Source: Siphonodentalium dalli
Lineage: Eukaryota > Mollusca > Scaphopoda > Gadilida > Siphonodentaliidae
Direction of reading: 5' to 3'
Length of the DNA: 64,000 bases
Assembly: GCA_032622095.1 (NCBI GenBank)
Contig: CP136069.1
Coordinates: 31,006,342 to 31,070,341 of the forward strand
Below the pieces are notes generated by a model. The model was not told the origin of the DNA. It worked only from the letters and a program-made list of their open reading frames with translations, and searched no databases. The first letter of the stretch is position 1, and each line of letters begins with the position of its first letter. A program made the translations under genes and the position numbers. This document shows, piece by piece, positions 61,604 to 64,000 of the stretch.

Positions 61604-63514
61604 GGCCAAAAAAAAAAAACTTCTGTTTCCGGTACCCGGCCTGGCTGAGATTTTCTTGCCGGCCTCAATTTTGTTTTTAATTTTCACGAAGTCCATAGTA
61701 ACCTGTCTGTCTGAGTTAATGGCTATGGTTTTCCCCAATACCAACAGCAGAAGCCGAACTAACCACCAATCGCATACACACCTGACGCATGTGTAGGCCA
61801 TGTGCGCGATCGCGCATTCTTGATATAAATAAGACAACTAGGTCGGCCATGCTACGCAGTGAATACCGTCGCGTAAATCAAACTCTACCCTGACGAGTCA
61901 CTACGGAAATCCCCCAGTCTTTTGTGGGCTGTGTACACTGTGTATTTTAAAAAGTACAATGTATTAATTATACCGGTAGCTCCCTTAACTTCCTTCGCCT
62001 AATTGGGGGCAAAACTTGCCTGAAAGACCATCTGTTCGCGACAAAATTAAACAGTGAAAAGCATGTGCGTTTTTGGCGGGAAAATGAGTCCGTATTACGT
62101 CATCAGTCCTGGAAATTAGCGTCATCAAAAGCCGAAATCACCATCACCATTGACAAGACGAAATCGTCATCAAAGATTAAAATGCATTGGCATCCTTGAA
62201 TATTCACATAAACCCGATTTTAACCCACTTTAAATAAACAACTGTCTGTTATGAATGACACAACTGGGTCACTGTGTCACCAACCAAACGCATCAGTGAA
62301 TAAACTCTGTATAACTATTTACGACAGACTCTCTTTGATGTTTTCCGACCAAGCAGCAGATACCACTGACATAAAAACAACTCGCACTGTATGAAAGTAC
62401 GAGGCCCCACCCCTTCCCCCCCCATGTAATACGGAATACCACTTAACACAGATGACGGAATACCAATTAACAGCCATGTGGAATACATAAAAATATATGA
62501 AAACTTCATATTTTTTTAAGGTCGGCGTATGAATACCGGTATTTTTGGAATACCGAATACCTCCTAACAGAGGGGCCGGAATACGGCGTACCTCATAACA
62601 GGGCATGGAATACGGCGTACGAAAAAAGGGGGGTGGGGCCTCAAGTATTAAACACACATTTCTGATCATCGGATGTGCATACATGTACTGCATCGTCTGC
62701 ATGTAATGATTATTTGATAACTTGCTGTTAATTACACTGAAAGTTGGCAGATAATCAATTCTGCTATTTAAAACTTTCCGGGATTGAAACAAAATAAGTC
62801 GGAAATAGGTGACTTTAAACCACAATACTAGTTAGTGATTTGGTAATATGGACAAGTTGTCACCGAAAAATAATGATCATCTATGAAGAGAAATAAGAGG
62901 GGATGAAAATACAATAGGTTTTATTGAAATGGCAAGTATTTATTCCATAAAACGATCTCTGTCAACACCTGTAAAATTGCGTCGGCAGTGATGAATAGAA
63001 TGGCATAAAATGTGTAACCTCGGGCCCAATCTACACCAGAGATATTCAGGGGAAGATTGGAACAAAACATGTTTATTCCTGCATATCCAAGAACAGTCAG
63101 TAACATTGTTCTGGTCACATGTAATTTGTAAATAAAGGTTTCAGATACTACTGTTGCATTGTGGGCTGGTAGTAGCATGGACTACATGTATGTAAGAGGA
63201 ATAACTCTAAACCCATGGCCATAGCCTAATACATTGAATTTTCACACTGGAGCACATACTAAGAGCTAGAAAATATCTTTAACACCTAATACATGACATA
63301 ATAGTCCAGCAAGCTGCATAATATATTACCAGTTAGCACTGGTTAGCATGTATAAAAGCATGCAAATTTTATAATACATGTTAAAAGGGTGTACTTAGTA
63401 CACAATTTTATCACTTTCAAATGGCCGGTTAAAAAAAAAAAACCCTGCCTGCCTGCCTGGAAAATTTTCCCCATTCCCCATGTTATCGGAAACAGACATG
63501 TTTTTTTTTTGGCC
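61604..63514. mobile_element. 1.9-kb DNA element with GGCCAAAAAA ends
   Basis: Ends GGCCAAAAAAAAAAAACTTC / inverse of GGCCAAAAAAAAAACATGTC, each followed by TGTTTCCG and, after a gap, a CCTGCCTG/GGCCTGGC stretch. The insertion lies in duplicon copy 2 and is absent from copy 1 near 47040. It contains a nested foldback (62394-62646) and ORFs up to 168 residues that follow the foldback and are not recognisable. Superfamily not determined. Confidence 0.65.
62394..62646. repeat. Nested foldback (GAGGCCCCACCCC ends)
   Basis: GTACGAGGCCCCACCCCTTC at 62398 pairs with GGGGTGGGGCCTCAAGTA near 62630. Between them GGAATAC-rich short repeats (GGAATACCAC, GGAATACGGCGTAC) recur. The 168-residue minus-strand ORF here is a translation of this repeat. 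Confidence 0.6.
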
Positions 63515-64000
63515 TTGGCACAGGGATAAGGATTACTCATGAAAATATATGTCAAGTTCAATTTTAGGTTTTGACCACCTATTTTGACAGGAGTTATAGT
63601 CCTTGTTGACTTATAATTTAGACTATTTTGGTTTCCGGGTGATGGCTTTAGTTATCAGTTTGTTTTCAAATTTGGCATATGGAATACTCGTTATGGCTCT
63701 TTGTTGAAATTACCGTGGCGCAGGGAGCAAATTAACTGGTATCGCATCGCAATTTGCTACCCAAATTTCGATAAAAGCTATGCAATTTGGTATGAATTTT
63801 ATGATTTCAGAACAATGCTATCTAATCATGTCAATGTGAGGTTATTTGCTAATCAAAATTTCAAAAGTAATTTGCTTCCTGCATGGGCGTATTTTGTCAC
63901 GCCTGAGCGATGCTCGTGTTGAAAAGCCTTTGAAAATAATGATGAAATGAGGCATTTCTGGGCCACTTTAATAACTCGTATTGTCGCTGGGCCACTTTAA

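Larger units (their letters stand above)
57624..63930. repeat. Segmental duplication, copy 2
   Basis: Direct-orientation partner of 40354-47350, offset about 17.2 kb at the start. Interrupted by an element at 61604-63514, after which the match resumes (GGATTACTCATGAAAATA, GGTTTCCGGGTGATGGCTTT). Lacks the hAT and family C insertions of copy 1. The stretch just before (57417-57620, GTCCGTCGCACTTTTTAG) is not in copy 1. Confidence 0.85.

Noticed and set aside
62319-62825. 168-residue minus-strand ORF, the longest outside HSPA5
   Set aside because: Largely a translation of the foldback and GGAATAC repeats at 62394-62646; no domain recognised.

Overview
The window is animal (metazoan) genomic DNA. 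It is AT-rich, has one conserved gene split by spliceosomal introns, and otherwise consists mostly of transposon-derived and satellite sequence. The repeat style fits a marine invertebrate, most likely a lophotrochozoan such as a mollusc: arrays built on 'ATCCAAGATGGC' that end in 'GGCAATAGCTCA', a 'TTATACCCCGCC' element, and very abundant foldback MITEs. That placement is inference; no species can be named from this sequence alone.

The only gene I can support firmly is HSPA5 (BiP/GRP78), the ER-lumenal Hsp70, on the minus strand from about 38.1 kb down to 24.07 kb, with a 3'UTR that may reach 21.3 kb. Six coding exons join in frame to give 660 residues, with a signal peptide, all three Hsp70 signatures and a C-terminal RDEL retrieval signal. 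A probable non-coding first exon ends at 38035. The upstream sequence carries a perfect ER-stress element (CCAAT-N9-CCACG read on the gene strand) and a second one-mismatch copy 28 bp further upstream.

Layout. 0-7.1 kb: long inverted repeat arms around a degenerate minisatellite and two 451-bp MITEs, plus a 716-bp tandem duplication. 7.1-14 kb: a Helitron-like end with an internal satellite, several foldbacks, and a double-palindrome element. 14-21.3 kb: three arrays of a ~155-bp satellite and a decayed CR1-like reverse-transcriptase tail. 21.3-38.5 kb: HSPA5, whose introns are full of nested DNA transposons (hAT-like, piggyBac-like TTAA elements, foldbacks). 38.5-64 kb: gene-poor DNA dominated by a segmental duplication (about 40.35-47.3 kb versus 57.6-63.9 kb, with a weaker third copy near 51.1-51.7 kb), a 40-bp minisatellite, and more DNA transposons. 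No protein-coding gene is firmly supported there; one short segment (56.6 kb) resembles a C-x-RP-x-C-x3-H zinc finger.

I did not find a previously undescribed system. The best observations are structural: transposon insertions dated by paralogous empty sites inside the window, mobile near-perfect 69-bp palindromes, a foldback ending next to an HSPA5 splice donor, and an intact unfolded-protein-response promoter.
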